64,000 nucleotides of DNA from NCBI GenBank assembly GCA_021234155.1, contig JAJEKV010000014.1, positions 22,087,513-22,151,512 on the forward strand, written 5' to 3'. The first letter of the stretch is position 1. The number at the start of each line of letters is the position of its first letter. The notes beneath the pieces are model-generated. The model saw only the letters and a list, made by a program, of their open reading frames with translations, was not told the origin of the DNA and did no database searches. The translations under genes were made by a program, and so were the position numbers. Positions 1-12,700 of the stretch are shown here, piece after piece. Origin of the DNA: Isoetes taiwanensis. Its lineage: Eukaryota; Streptophyta; Lycopodiopsida; Isoetales; Isoetaceae.

Positions 1-1089
1 CCTTTGTTCATAACCTTTGGCATCCAACTTATCCAAGATATCATCCATATTACTTAGGTTCGTACCATAATTGTATGCTCTAGCCAATCAGTCACACTTG
101 TTTAGAGTAAGCCTGCTCTCCTATATGGGGCCGAGGTTTGAGGCCCTGTGATATCCGTTACCACCTTGAATGACCTGGAGCAAGTGCAGAAAGCCTTCTT
201 ACCTCGCACACTTGCGGTAAAGTCCACAGTTCCTTATTAGATCGTGCTATAGGAAATAGATTTCTTGTCCCTCCAACGGGCCGCATTGGACTGCCATGTT
301 ATTACTTTTAGAAAGTGGTCAGTATGGGCGATGTCCGTCTCCAACCTTGCTTATGTTGTGGCACTGGAGCCACAAGGCCTCAAAGCCTGTTGGAAGGAGA
401 AACGAGTCCAGTGATTGTCGCGACAGAACTGCAGGAGAAAGGGTGCATACAGGTCCAAACTGAAGAAGACCACCACCATTTGCGGCAGTACCTTGGTGCT
501 TGCTTCATTAGAAAACTTTGGGATGCAGGCATCCTGGAACATGTTAAAATAGCACAGGACAAACAACAGATCAATCCCACACTGACACGAGGTCCACAAC
601 GCTACCTGCGTGCAGATATACCCATGAAGAAGCGCATACTAATAGCCTACATTCGAACGGGGGCGTATCACCTCCGCATTGAGATAGGCAGATAGACTTG
701 GGAGGCACGTGAGGACATGATTTGTCAATGTTGTCAAGAGGGAGCCATTGAGGATGAATGCCATGCCTATCCAGCATATGACCATCCTATGTTCAATTAG
801 TCCCATCTAATCAGCCACTATATGTGCTACTAGACACGGCCTTTGTGGGCTCACTGGGATCATATCTTTAAGAGATCATGGATACACGCACTCAGTCATG
901 TCCTTTGGCGCGATGCTGAATTGTACCTTAATATATCATTGTACAGCTTTGTATAGCTTGCCAGTATGCCTATTACTGCCAAGGTTTTTCCCCCAAAAAT
1001 TTGGGACGGGGGGCTTTTAATCCTGACATTAATACCCATAGGCCAGTTGGTCTCCGTGGGCAATAAAAATACATTCAATTCAATTCAAT
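1..1089 (+). pseudogene. 3' end of a decayed LINE (reverse-transcriptase C-terminus and tail)
   Basis: Fragments in different frames resemble the C-terminal part of a plant LINE pol protein. At about 180-300 there is a stretch reading VQKAFLPRTLAVKSTVPY. At about 650-780 there is RTGAYHLRIEIGR, then a Cys-rich stretch with ICQCC and a later H and Y/D residues, like the zinc-binding tail after LINE reverse transcriptases. Stops interrupt it, so it is dead. The 3' end is clear: CAATAAAAATAC at 1061-1072 followed by a short ATTCA-type repeat tail ending near 1089, typical of non-LTR retrotransposon ends. The 5' end lies outside the window. I did not find target-site duplications because the left side is missing. 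Confidence 0.6.
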
Positions 1090-2915
1090 GCTTATGCATT
1101 TTTAAAAAAAGAATGGTAGTGGATATATAATTATAATTTACCTTACTATTTCAATATATGAGAATAAAATTTATAAATTCATATGGCAACTCTGCTTGTG
1201 CTTGAAAGTAAGGTCTAGGTACAATTCAAACACCAAATTGCATAGCGCTATAATTCCAAGCCAATTGTCCCATAGTAGATCGTGACTGACCTTCACCTAG
1301 CAATTGTAATAGAATTTCCCTTGCCTCTAAGGGACCAGCTTTATGGAATTCTTTCATCTGGGGGTTTCTACTAATTGTTCTTATCTTACTACATATAAAA
1401 TTACTGGCTGTCAACAAAAAAAATTCCAAAATGTCCACTTTTGGAATCGAGAATTATAACCAGAACGAGGCAAGAAAAGCCAGAATTTTGAGCGTCTTTA
1501 AGCCAGGTCTTCTTTGCCTTCATCTGGTTCAAGAACAATCCTATTAAGCCCCGTATTTTCCAGATCTGCTTCTAAATAGTTCTTCTTCTACTAGAACAGA
1601 ATTGATCCTTATTCAGCCAAGATACCCTTTGCAACACCATCATCCATATGTTCATATCCTAGCTTTGCATTTGGTATGCATAGTCTATCACCTGCTGCTA
1701 ACGAAATGAATTTAGGGCAGTGGCGAAATTGCAAGATTCAGACAAAAATACTAATGCCGGATTTGCCCATTTCTGCCTTGGTGATTGGTTTGGTGCCTGA
1801 GTTCCTGGTTGCTTTAATAGCAGGAGACGAATATGTGGTGGGATGCAGTAGAATCAAGCTATCCATTCCTTGCTTTCCATTCATCGGGAATCTATCAATC
1901 AAGCTCAGAAATTCAGCTGAGTAATCTAGAATCTCGGATGACGAATCTATCGTGATTTAGATATTTATCCACAACCTGCAATATATAGAAACTGGACCGA
2001 ACCGAAATCTTCTCTTTTTCATATAACTAAGGCCCAAATCAATGGATTACATATGCTCATCAGTGGGTTTTTAAGACAAATCCATGGTGAATTCAACGGA
2101 ATTTCAAACTCCTTGACCGAATTCATGCATTTACGCATTCTCGCTCGGATTGATGGATTTTAGAGACGAATTATTGGATTTTTTATGGCCAAACTCATGG
2201 TCCTTTCAACAAAATTTGGGATTCGTTTCGGCTCGTAAGCCCAAAATCATGTGTCTGTCTGGTCGAATTGGGCTAAGCCGACAAATTAACATGTCTGTTG
2301 GGATGATTCTTGAGCTTCTCGGCGGATACACAGAGCTATTCTGGGTAGGCAAATTAGAGACGAGTGTTTTCTGCTGGACATAGGCATCCGCTCTGCTTTT
2401 GCTCCCTTGCGTTCAGAGTATTCAGAAATCCAAAGGACTACCCTTTTCACGCGGTTTACAGACTGGGTCTGTTTTCCAGTCTCTTACAGAGAGAACCGAA
2501 CTATATACAAGGGACATGTAAGGGATTCAAGTTGTGAATGACTGATAGACAATTGGAAAAAAAGATTTTAAAAAAAAAAAGCAAGAACTTAGAAAAAGAC
2601 TCGGCAACATGTTTTAAAGCTGCAGCTTACTCTTGCACCAGATTCTAGGTAAGAATATAGAGTGAGCTGGCTGGGCACTTAATGGATCACACGGTAAGTA
2701 TTTACCATTTTGACTTTGTTTGTAGGCCCCCTGCAACCGGATTTTGAACCTCCAAAAATTTTCAGCTATGGCGGTATTAGCCCTAATTTCGAGTCCAGTT
2801 TCCCTTCTACGGCATCCTTCAACAGAAATCACAAAGATGTTAGTGTTAACAGGTGGATAACAAAGACTTTGTGCTAATTGTCTCGATAGTTGCACACTGT
2901 TCTTTACAAGCTGCA
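1090..2915. other. Intergenic stretch, no gene recognised
   Basis: AT-rich sequence with only short open frames, the longest about 80 codons near 1676-1924 and 2150-2383. None has recognisable motifs, splice support or a family look. A poly(A) run lies near 2570-2580. I see no reliable repeat boundary here. Confidence 0.5.
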
Positions 2916-3709
2916 GTAGAAGGGCGGTGCCTTTTTTGGCTCCCAAAATCGGGGTCTCGCGCGGACCCAAAATCGCTTAAGCGATTTTCAAGGGGAAAGT
3001 GAAAATCGCTTAAGCGATTTTCACAGTTGCCGGAAAATGCGATCATCAGGCGAAAACAGCAACGACACAGAAAGGGTGGCTCTAGAAAAGCAACGGCACA
3101 GCATGTTTCTAGCATCGACTTTCCAAATTGGAGCGTTTCCAAGCCAAATCGACCATGCCCAATCCAATTTCGGCTCTTCTTAAGCAATTTCGGCCTGTTT
3201 TCCTTTGAATCCGAGCCCAATCTGATAGCTCCAAAATCGGTGTAAAAGTCTCTGATTCTATGATTCCTAGGCAAATCGATCCTCCTCAGTCCTTAATCGG
3301 CCCTCTAGCAATACAAATCGACTCTTTCTTTGCATACCGAGTGCGGTTTTGCTCACATCATCCCTGTTTTCCAATGTTTTTGCAGATTTTCAGAGAACAG
3401 TACACACTACAGAACAATCAATCATTCTTAATCTGGCACTTTCGCCTCAAAATCGACTCTTCCAAAGCCGTTTCGGCCCATTTCTACTTGAATCCAAGCT
3501 TTTTATCCTTCAGATTATCTCTTTGATCCTAAATTGATGCTGAATACCCGTATAATTCATTGCTGCTACTATAAATATGACTTGTGGTTTCCGGCAAGCG
3601 ATTCAGGCTTGAAAATCGCTTAAGCGATTTTCATCCCAAAATCGCTTAAGCGATTTTCGGGCGCCGAAGACCCCGATTTCGGGAGCCAAAAAAGACCCCG
3701 GTAGAAGGG
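2916..3709. mobile_element. Mutator-like non-autonomous transposon (776 bp) with 9-bp target duplication
   Basis: The element spans 2925-3700. It is flanked by the direct repeat GTAGAAGGG at 2916-2924 and 3701-3709, the 9-bp duplication size of Mutator-like elements. The ends are inverted repeats: the left starts CGGTGCCTTTTTTGGCTCCC and the right (reverse complement) starts CGGGGTCTTTTTTGGCTCCC. The similarity continues inward for about 110 bp through paired palindromes. The interior (about 3025-3600) has no transposase; its open frames are short and not recognised. Degenerate AATCG-containing words recur through it. It could be a Pack-type element that captured host DNA, but I cannot identify a source. 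Confidence 0.8.
2969..3657. repeat. Four copies of a perfect 20-bp palindrome in the terminal arms
   Basis: AAAATCGCTTAAGCGATTTT occurs at 2969-2988, 3002-3021, 3612-3631 and 3638-3657, two per terminal arm of the Mutator-like element. Two copies extend to 22 bp by flanking G and C. They are part of the inverted-repeat arms and could be transposase binding sites or simply make the arms able to fold back. Confidence 0.9.
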
Positions 3710-5000
3710 CCCCCGACAAGGGGAAATAGTATTAGATCAAGTGAATTGTCATCCTTTATTCTTTTACATGGTTCCATGCTTTCTTTTGTCATTTTTATTT
3801 GAATGTGTCATTTACTTTCGTAATGTACCTTTTTTGATGGCCAGACAACAGAAAGTACAAAATTCATTCACAAAATTCATTCCCATTGAGCAGCTATTAG
3901 AATCATCAAACTGATTCCTATCAGTAATTGAAAGCAAGTCGTATCAACTGATTTCAAGCGTTCATCATAATTAGTGAGTTGACCCCTTAGATTTACTATG
4001 GTGCATAGGAATGTTTTGTCGCTGTTAAATCAACACAGTAATTATATGTTGAGAAAAAAACGCAGGTTAACAAGATTATTTGGCTATACTAAGGATGATG
4101 ACAGACGAACTCAAACGACAAATAATACCAAGAAAAAGAGGACGCCCCAGGTGAGTCGAGAAACTAGATCTAATATGTTTGTTCCCTTTGTTGCTATCGA
4201 TTGATCTTTTTTCTCTTCTTATTTGCATCCTCTACATATTCACAACATGTTAATATTGTCTGATTAGATATTATCTCCATTCTATAGGACCATGCCTCAT
4301 TAGATATGCATTGATATATATGCCTAAATGATGTCCATTCGCATTGCTTCTACTTGCTCATATCTATGTTGCCACTATGTTAGTATTGCCTATTTGTCTA
4401 TTATTTTTCGCATCCTAATATCACACATCATTGTATAAAACCACGGCCCATTGCATATAGATTATAGCACTCTACCTTAGTATTTCAAATCACATCTACG
4501 CACATTACTTCATTAAAAAAAAGGAAGCTACTCGAAATCATTCGGTTTGCATTTAGACAAATCTGCACGCTCACTTAGATTGAGAACATATTAACGCCAT
4601 ATCTCTCTACACTATATATCGTCATATAGAACCATACCTTACTCCATATAGACCTCATTGATTAATGATAAATATAAGACTAGTTTTCCATTGAATTCTA
4701 GCATGTATATTAGATAATGAGACTCTCCTCTTCCATACGATATCTGTAGACTAATATAACACTAAAATATCTAACTAGACCCCTGTTCTATTTACATTAG
4801 TTAACGATCTCAAACAGTTTAATTAATTCAATCTTGCCTATGTTCTTTAGCTAACTGTATTCTATATATATTAATTCCATTTGCTAAATTGATATTTCGT
4901 GTACATATTATCGATTATCATACAGAAGCATACCCTATTCCATATAGACTTTAGCACTTTAGCAGCCTAGCAAACCAAAGGTTACTACAAAAAGTTACTT
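3710..5000. other. AT-rich gene-poor stretch
   Basis: No recognised gene. A 68-codon open frame at 3998-4204 starts with a basic segment (LRKKRRLTRLF), and a good splice-donor-like GTGAGT follows CCCCAG near 4150, so it could be a stray first exon. Support is too weak to call it. The remainder is low-complexity AT-rich DNA. Confidence 0.4.
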
Positions 5001-5005
5001 TTAAG

Positions 5006-5095
5006 CCTTCGTTGGCGAGTACAGCCCTCACTTGGTGTCGCTGTTGGCCTTAGCCGCGCGGTGTCGAAAAGTGTGCGTTGTACTCTTATCGAAGG
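5006..5095. repeat. Imperfect hairpin near the end of the Helitron N-terminal fragment
   Basis: CCTTCGTTGGCGAGTAC near 5006-5022 pairs imperfectly with GTACTCTTATCGAAGG near 5080-5095, with a GC-richer loop containing GCCGCGCGG. It stands out from AT-rich surroundings and lies just beyond the point where the minus-strand Helitron reading frame ends. It may mark a small foldback element or a rearrangement boundary. Confidence 0.4.
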
Positions 5096-5218
5096 TTGTG
5101 AGAATGTTTTACTAATTCATATCCTAGTTTCTGATGGTGTTGTTGATAAAATCCGACACCAATATAGGAATTGGCATATGTTTTAGTAAATATTCGATTG
5201 ATTTACCCGTCTTTAGCG

Positions 5219-6832
5219 TTATAAGACTGGCTTGTGCTCTTTTCGCATCCACAGTACAACTGATCTCGGTTCTATTGTGACGCTATTGTTTGCATGCACA
5301 ATTGCAGCAAATTCGTTGGGTGCAGGTGCATCGGCAAGTGTTAGTCTTGCTGGGCATGGATGTAGCTCGTTTATTGTTCTTAACTCTTTAACATATGGAT
5401 TTGTGACATTTAACACGGCAGCAACTTCCATGATCCAGTGTGCTGGTACTCGCATTTCATTACCGAGCTCAAATCGTCTTGTGTCATCGTATATATACCA
5501 ATGAAGAGTACTGTTTGGTTCGCTTGCAGATAAGAGACGATGGTATGTTCGTCTCATAATAGCAACACATGCTGGCAGCTTTAGATCTACAAAGCTTCCC
5601 TTGACGCCAAGTGCCGTGAAACAGAAAAGGTTGTTGATGATACGTGAATTCATGCCAAATTCAGCCATGTAAGGCTCTCAGAATCAAGTAGGTCAATGCC
5701 ACATGTTTGACATCTTTTGCTCCATTTTAAGAGCTCGTAACCTATGGGCTTGACATTTAGCTGCATGACGTTGATTTGATGTCGCCAATGGCATGCCGCA
5801 GAGGTAATATCTAAGTAACTTGTAAGCAAAGTGGGGATGATATCGCTCTGTTGTCCCACAGGAATTGTGCTTCTCAATGCAGTTCCTGTGGGACTATTGG
5901 AAGAGGTTGCCTCAGACTGTTTGTTACTATTATCTTCCACTATCGCAGTCTTAAGACTATTTGATGGATCAATATCTCGTATTTCTCCATCTCTACCAGG
6001 TAATTCTAGCGTGGGCTGCATACCATGCCTATAAAAATAATTTTAATACTAAATACTTGAAAATGAGAAAGTTAATCTATCAAAAGTAATGACGAGCTTT
6101 TAAGAAAAGAAAAGGATTAATAAAGACTTACTTGGCTCTCCGTTTCTTTTGATATTGTCTTTCGTATGCTCGACGATTTATCCAATTCTCCAATTCTTCT
6201 TTCTTCATAGGAATTTCTTCATCTTTCTGAGCTTTGTTTTTACTGCAATATAGCTCAAGGCATTGGAGAGAATCGAGACCAGAAAACTACTGAAGATAAT
6301 GATCAATTGCTTGCAAAGATAAAACCCTATTTGCGTCCACAATGGGAAAAAGGTAGAATGGAAAAATGAAAATTACCTAGGTCGGCCCCTTTTCCTTGGG
6401 ACATTTTGGGAAATATCCGACTCAGGCATGTTTCTGCATTAGAATAATGTATTTTGTATTAGAAAAAATATAGGCATCATAAGCACAAATCCATGCGAGT
6501 AACCTTTTTCATCTTCAATTTACTCGCTGGCAGATTCAGCAGGTTATTATTGGCTTCCTGGCCTTTTCTATTCCGCTTATGTAACCTTTTATAAGCTCGA
6601 CGGCTCAATTGGCTTTTCGATTCTTTTTCTTCTGTATTGGCCTGGGTGTCCTTTTTGCTGTGAAACAAACTAGGTTAGTTACGGATTTATATCAAAATCT
6701 CTAATAAACACACTTTGATATTGTTTTTTCCAAACCATTATAAATATCTAAATATACAAAATAGAGGGTAAACCATTCTAGTTTATTTGTATACCTAGGA
6801 CGGCCTCTTCCTTTGTTTTCCTCCTCAGACAT
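5219..6832 (-). pseudogene. N-terminal part of a Helitron protein, truncated
   Basis: Exons read leftward. The part that looks like Helitron N-terminal regions is at 6028-5219. It holds KRCQTCGIDLL, the start of a Cys-rich block, then INNLFCFTALGVKG, YHRLL and LHWYIYDDTRRFE. It stops at RKEHKPVL near 5219 before the Rep nuclease. A frame change lies near 5665 between LLDSES and the MNSRIINN segment. Upstream are two similar exon pairs. Exon 1a (6832-6795) encodes an AT-hook-like GRGRP and exon 2a (from 6657) a basic RRAYKRLHKRNRK. Exon 1b (6429-6377) encodes KRGRP and exon 2b (6241-6132) RRAYERQYQKKRRA. Both first exons end in CCTAG before GTA. The Rep-helicase half of the same kind of protein lies on the other strand at 25.4-28.7 kb. 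Confidence 0.65.
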
Positions 6833-6913
6833 TGTGCTTGGTCGTAGAGTTAGAATTTGAGCACATGAAATATAAATAAGGCTAGTACTAAAACCACTAA
6901 AGTTATTTAATGG

Positions 6914-7180
6914 CACTAGTAGAGATAACCCTTGTTTGTCACGGTTTTTGTCACGTAAAATACACTATATTATTATATTATTAGTATCGTGACAAATAAC
7001 TTTTCTCACTCGTGACAAACATGAAACCACTTGTCACGCGTGATAAATAAATATATTTGTCACGCGTGATAAATAATTATATTTGTCACGCATGACAAAT
7101 CTTAGTTTGTCACACGTGACAAAACCTTTACTTTTGTCACGCCTGCCAATTTTACTTTTGTCACGCGTGACAAACTGATA
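6914..7180. repeat. Left terminal and subterminal repeats of the CACTA element
   Basis: After the terminal CACTA, the motif TTTGTCACG or its complement occurs about ten times in 250 bp, often as the near-palindrome TTGTCACGCGTGACAAA. Variants such as GCGTGATAAA and GCATGACAAA are present. In En/Spm elements such motifs bind the element's DNA-binding protein; that role here is inferred from position. Confidence 0.85.
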
Positions 7181-7427
7181 TTTTATAATATTTATTTATT
7201 TGATTTTTTTCTACATAATGTTTTTTTATAATTTATTAATATTATTATATATAAGTTTTGCTACCCGTGGCCAATTGTATTTGGAAAAAAAAAAAAAGCT
7301 TGGGGCAGCTAATTTTGATTATCCCTGATTGGTTGCAAATTGGCACAAACATAAAATGAAATTGATATACATAAAATTTATATAAAGTACATATGCAAGT
7401 ATACAAAATATAAGTATGCAGAGTATA

Positions 7428-9587
7428 TCAATATGCACAACTGCCATTGTCTCCATCCCTGTCATCATGGCGTCGAGACATATCGTCCCCCTCTACTCCA
7501 TCTCCCTGAAAAAATGGTCTGTCATCTGGGACATCGATGTCATAGTCTTCCTCTGCCAAATTCTGGGCCTCGCCTTCTTGGAGCATCCATACAATCCTCT
7601 ACAAAAAATAAGTAGCATTAGAAACTATGTTGATCAGTGGTATCTTCATTGGCTTCAAGTTAAGTACTGACCTCTCTATCGGCTTCATGAAGTGGCCATA
7701 TGTTCAGTCCTGCCATGTACAACTCAAAGTCGGGGTGTGACATATATTTTCTTACATCACACTGGTCCTGAGTGGGCGCAAATCCGTATTGCGCATACTA
7801 AAAATAAAGTAGCAGTTAGTATGCAAAACGCGAAAGCCTCATATAAGACTATGGGCCATTACAAAAGACTCAAATACTTACAAACTTAGCCTCGAATCCT
7901 GATTGGCCAGAACTACCAAAACGATGACCCACTAGTTGCTGTGCAATTCTCGCACTGCACATGTAGAAAGTCTTAAAAGAGAGAATAAAATATTGCAAGC
8001 TAAAATAAAGTAAACTTACGATGTGGCTTCCTTCTGCTGCGCATGTCTGTCTAGTTCTGCATCATCTGCCGCGATCTCTCGAAGGGCCCACTCCCATGCT
8101 TCGTCAGGGATACGTTTTCGCTTAGAAGTTCCCTCTTCTAGATGATGCTTAACCTCCTTCTTCAGCTTAGAGCGATGGCTTCTGGAAAAAATAAGAGCAT
8201 TAATACAATAAGAATTTTAATGAAGATGGTTGAAGTTTAATAAAATTGAAGACAATAATAACACACCTATGGATCTCAGATTACTTGTGCCGTATAAAGG
8301 ACTCCGAGACATCCCCATGTATTTTCTTGACCTCACGTATCACCTGCATTTAAGTATGAGATACAAACACTTTTAATTTAGTACAAAGAGAGTGATTGTT
8401 GTAAGAAATGATGAGTAAAGTATTTCACCAGCTCAATGTGCTCAGGATCTTGCTCTTTCATTTTCTTGTGAGGTGCTTTCCAATAAAAATGATCGTGCGC
8501 TATATTTTTTATAGTCCTGCGTAAGGCACTATCTCCTGGTCCAAACTTTGGCTTGCCCATCGGGCTTATCACCAAAGCAGGTACATCTGGTGAGCCCTCT
8601 AAGATCCTACAGCCTGCAGGATACTTAAATATCCCCACCTGCAAGTCAAACATCTTAGTTTATATTTTAAATTATTATGGAAGTGTGAAAAATAGTTACC
8701 TGCACTTCTTCAAAGTCTACAGGTGGTATACCCCTACCTCGCCCCCCACGCCCACGCCCACGCCCTGCAACATATAGCAAAATATGTATATAGCATGTTT
8801 CTAAAAGAAACAAGGTTGAAATTTATACCTATAACTGACTCATGTGGAGCTGGAGCTGTAGGTGTCACTGTAGGTGGTGTAGGTGCAGTGCAAAAAGCGG
8901 TGGAGGTACGTAGGCAAGGGTGATCGACACGCGAGAGCGTGGTGGCCTCCCGCCCCTCCGCAAGATCCGCCGATCAAAGGTTGTATTAAGGACCCTGGCC
9001 TCATTAATAGTCTCTTGAGGATTTTGGGCCCATTCACGAAACCTTTGTGCGGGATCGCCACCAGTACCATATAGGTCCCGCAATATCACGATTGCTTGGT
9101 GCAACGGATCATCTAAGTTATCGCCCATCTGAATGTGAAACCAAATATTAGAAATAAAGTAAGCACAGTTGAGACAAAAAATTACAACCTAGTTGCCACA
9201 TCTAGTGCAATCTGCAACCCAAGTTCAGCTACAACATTGAAAAAGTGCACATGCATCAAATTTCCCCTTGAGTTCAAATTGTAGGATGCTCACTTGATAT
9301 TTGATTAAAATATGAATGTTGGGTCGCTTTAGAGGACATGTGATATCAAGAATCAAATTCACGAAATATCAATAAAAAATTTAACCTCATAATGACTAGT
9401 TGTTGAAAATGTTCTAAAACTCTATGCTACAGTAAAAATAAGATCATTTCCATAGGATCATTTTCATTGCTACAGTGATTTCTACATGTGACGTATTATC
9501 AAATTACTAACCTCTTCGAATATGAGTTCGGCTCTCCAAATTGACACTCCACTTGCCTTTCCCTCTTTACCAGCTTTCTCTAATTTA
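7428..9587 (-). CDS. En/Spm-type second transposon protein (TNPA-like, plant transposase family)
   Basis: Spliced gene near the left terminus. Most exons join in frame: 9587-9512 (KLEKAGKEGKASGVSIW), one beginning at 9128 (MGDNLDDPLHQ), 8764-8700 (Gly/Arg-rich RGRGRGGRGRGIPP), 8638-8429, 8343-8285, 8181-8020, 7954-7882, 7797-7672, and 7598-7428 ending in TGA. The middle carries the pattern of plant En/Spm transposase-family proteins: KYPAGCRILEG, GKPKFGPGDSALRRTI, FYWKAP, then HRSKLKKEVKHHLEEG. The C-terminus is acidic (EEDYDIDVPDD). In this family the protein binds subterminal repeats and regulates transposition; the TTGTCACG arrays at both ends would be its targets (inference). The exon starting at 9128 needs a frame change or unseen small intron near 8900 to join the next. 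First exons are not certain; the ATG at 9128 directly follows a splice-acceptor-like CAG, so it may be internal. Confidence 0.65.
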
Positions 9588-11039
9588 CTGTTTTACTAGA
9601 GTTGAATGCGTAATCTCCTTAACCTGCAATTATATTTTAAAAAGAATCATCACAATTGGTTTAGGGAGTCCCTTATACAAAGCAAACTTTGAGAAAGAAA
9701 TCCAAATTTTACTGTAGCAATGACATTCGTGCACAAGTGTGCCAATGGTTACTCAATTTCCACCTAAACATAGCTATCTACTGGCAACAACCTTAATTTA
9801 TCACAATAGGTATAAAGTATCTAGCCACATCCATGAAAACACTCTGCACATGCAGGGTAACTTAAAAAACCTAAAGTCGCCTAAAAATACTAGCAATGGT
9901 GTTAATGCATATGAAATTAAAAGTACAAGCACAACTAAGAGCTATAAAATAGAATGAGTCAACAGTGATAAACAATAAATCCACTTAGCAAAGTAATCAT
10001 GTATGCACAACACTTAAGTAGGATAGGCATCGACAAGCAATGCACACAACCAAGGCCAACAAAAGGCATAAGAATCCAACCATACTCCCATGAAAACTAC
10101 AAAGATCAACATATTCATGTAAATCCACAATATGCATGCAACATCACTCTAAATTGGAATTACACGTGAATGAGAATAAACATAGATAAAAGCAACAAAA
10201 TCGCCACTTGAATCCATGGCTATAACATAAAAAGAAAACATCTTAGCCAACGCACCACAAATTTTAAAATTTTACAATTGGAAAAAATTGTAGCGAAGTG
10301 AAGGACAATAAACCCAAAATAAATATCAAGTTGCTAAGGAGTTTTCAAAGGCAAATCGTGGCCCTACGCAATATACCACTACACTTGCTATACCCTAGCC
10401 AAGTATATAGAGTTAAAACATTTGGAAATGGATGATGAGTCAAACCCAAATAAAAAGGGAAGACAAATCTAGGAAAATAGCACTCAAAGGAAAAGAAAGG
10501 GTTGCAAGTATGATGGAAAAGGGAGGGAAATATTTCCTAAAATGAACAGTAGAGGTAACCTATGAAATATCAGGTATCATGCACGATGTCATGGGGAAAA
10601 GCATTGGTGAACGTCGAGAAGGGAGCAAGACAAATATCTGTGGAGCTCCTAGGATAAGGTTACATTTTTTGGTCTATAAATTTTTCGAATTGCTGTATAT
10701 ATCAATGCACCTTATTCTTTAATGCTTTTTTGCATGCAAAGGTATCAAATGCTATTTTGATTCTCTTGGTTTTGTTCCTTTGGCTGTTTTCTAACATATG
10801 TGGTCATTGATGTTCATAACAATGTCAACCATATGTAGCTAATAAAATGCAAGCTGTTCAAGTGGGCCGTCAATGACAAGTCCCTTAATGTTCGAAATTG
10901 GTTATCTTCACAATAAACGAAAATTAATATATCATATAATATAATATAGAGCTCAATGATTTTTAAAGCAATCCCAAAAATCTGGCACTTGAATTCATGG
11001 AATAATTTAAGGGCTAATCTTAGCAATTTGGCGATTTTT

Positions 11040-11620
11040 TAGCACATTTTCAAAAAAAAATTGGCTAAAGTAAATGGAAAAAATTGGGAAAAAAATAATA
11101 ATTTTAGCTTAACTTTTTCCGGGACTCTACCAACCCTGGAGCTCTTTAGCCAAATGCTAGAAAGTAAGAGAGTGAAATTTTGTACTGTTTACCTAAATCA
11201 TAGAAACTTTTAGAATGAATTTCGGGCTAGTTTAGCTAACATCATTCTAGTTTATATGAGATATATGACTAGTAGTTTAGTTTCTAGTATTATGAATTAA
11301 TTTGAGTCCTAGACTTTGCTAGTTAGCATTATTTCAGAATGTTTTCACAAAGAAAATGACTAAAATAAGTGGAATATATTGAAAAAAAGTATAGTAATTT
11401 GGCTTAATATTTTCTGTTAGCCACACCATAGAAATTTTTGGGTTGATGTTTGGGTTAGTTTAGCTAAACGCTAGAAACTATGAGAGGAAAAATATGTAGA
11501 GTTTAGCTAAACCACAGAAAGTTTTGGGATTAATATCGAGCAAGTTTAGCTAAAGTCATTCTGGCTAATAAGAAATATGCGATTAGTAATTTATTCCCTG
11601 CTTGAATTAGCCATACCAGT
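11040..11620. repeat. Dispersed TTTAGCTAAA-type repeat, copy 1
   Basis: Phrases such as TTTAGCCAAATGCTAGAAA, AGCTAAACGCTAGAAAC and ATTAGTAATTTATTCC recur at 11.04-11.6 kb and again at 49.38-49.54 kb, in the same order. This marks a dispersed AT-rich repeat family of unknown class. No coding sequence is visible in either copy. Confidence 0.5.
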
Positions 11621-11835
11621 GACATTTGAACTTGCCACTTTTGCCAATGCAAGTTTTTTTTTGCCACATGAATTTGCTTGTAATGGCATTCTTGGATGTC
11701 AGATTTGCCGGAATAGCATGAGCGATATTTTTGCTACAAATGTTTTATGTGACTAAAATCAAGCATACCAAATTTGCTACAAAATTAGTATGAGGGATAT
11801 TTTTGCTACAAATGTTTTGCTGTGACTAGCATCGC

Positions 11836-11907
11836 TTTTCTAATGCTGAGGGTCCAAAATATGGCGATCGATTTTCTAATGCTGAGGGTCCAAAAGATGG
11901 CGATCGA
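11836..11907. repeat. Two tandem 36-bp units
   Basis: A 36-bp unit beginning TTTTCTAATGCTGAGGGTCC and ending GGCGATCGA is present at 11836-11871 and 11872-11907 with one difference (AAAATATGG versus AAAAGATGG). A recent local duplication. Confidence 0.85.
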
Positions 11908-12479
11908 TTTGGGTATCCTAATGAAGACTGGTTAAGTTTGGTTCTAGAGTTATAGACATAACTCATATTGTCTTAGCTTAAGACTTAGAAGATAAGATAA
12001 GAGTTTTTTTAATATAATTCCCGGGCTTAAGCTTTGGCATCAAGGGCAAAGGGGCAAAACTCAATTTTGGATGCATCTAGAGAATGGATATGGAAAAATC
12101 CTAAGCAGTATACTCGGGTGAGTACTTGGATGCTAACCTCTGGAGAAGCTATCATAGGCAAGAGAACGACACTGCAAGAGAAAGAGAAAGGTCGGATCTG
12201 AACAATGCTCTTAAGTGCCAGCATCTTAGAAACTCCTTTCAATCAAGAGGATAGAACCTATAGACAGTTAAGGTACGAGACAAAGGAAGTCAGAAGCAAA
12301 AGGTTTGAATGAGAAACAGAGAAAGACGATGAAGAAAAACGACTATACAGATTTTGAGAGAGATCTTCGAGGAATTACATCTTTCACCACATTACTTGAT
12401 TTCTTTCATAAGAATTGTATTCAGGCAGACTTTCCTTACCTACCATAAATCCGTTAGTTGTTCCATTCCTATTACATCT

Positions 12480-12700
12480 TCTTAAGATTCTAATCAGAAT
12501 CTAAGTCATTCTGGATCTAAGCAACCATTCATTTGCTGGTATTGTGGTAAAGAGGTCCGCATCATAAAACTCTCATGAGTGCTCATTTCTCTCATGTTGA
12601 TTTGAAAAAAGGCGTAATTGCAATTCCTCAATATGCTTGATTTACAGCAGAAGGCTTTGGCTTGTAGAAGTCCAAGCATTTGGCGCACCAAATTTCATGG
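12480..12700 (-). pseudogene. Remnant of a Ty1-copia RNase H C-terminus
   Basis: The minus strand reads SKHIEELQLR, then after interruptions DLFTTIPANEW. This matches in order the end of plant copia polyproteins (usually SKHIEIRYHF ... DIFTKPLP). Stops and frame changes make it a fossil. No LTRs were delimited around it. Confidence 0.45.

Noticed and set aside
2846-3274. 142-codon minus-strand frame across the Mutator-like element
   Set aside because: It crosses the element boundary and inverted-repeat arm, so it cannot be an old gene.
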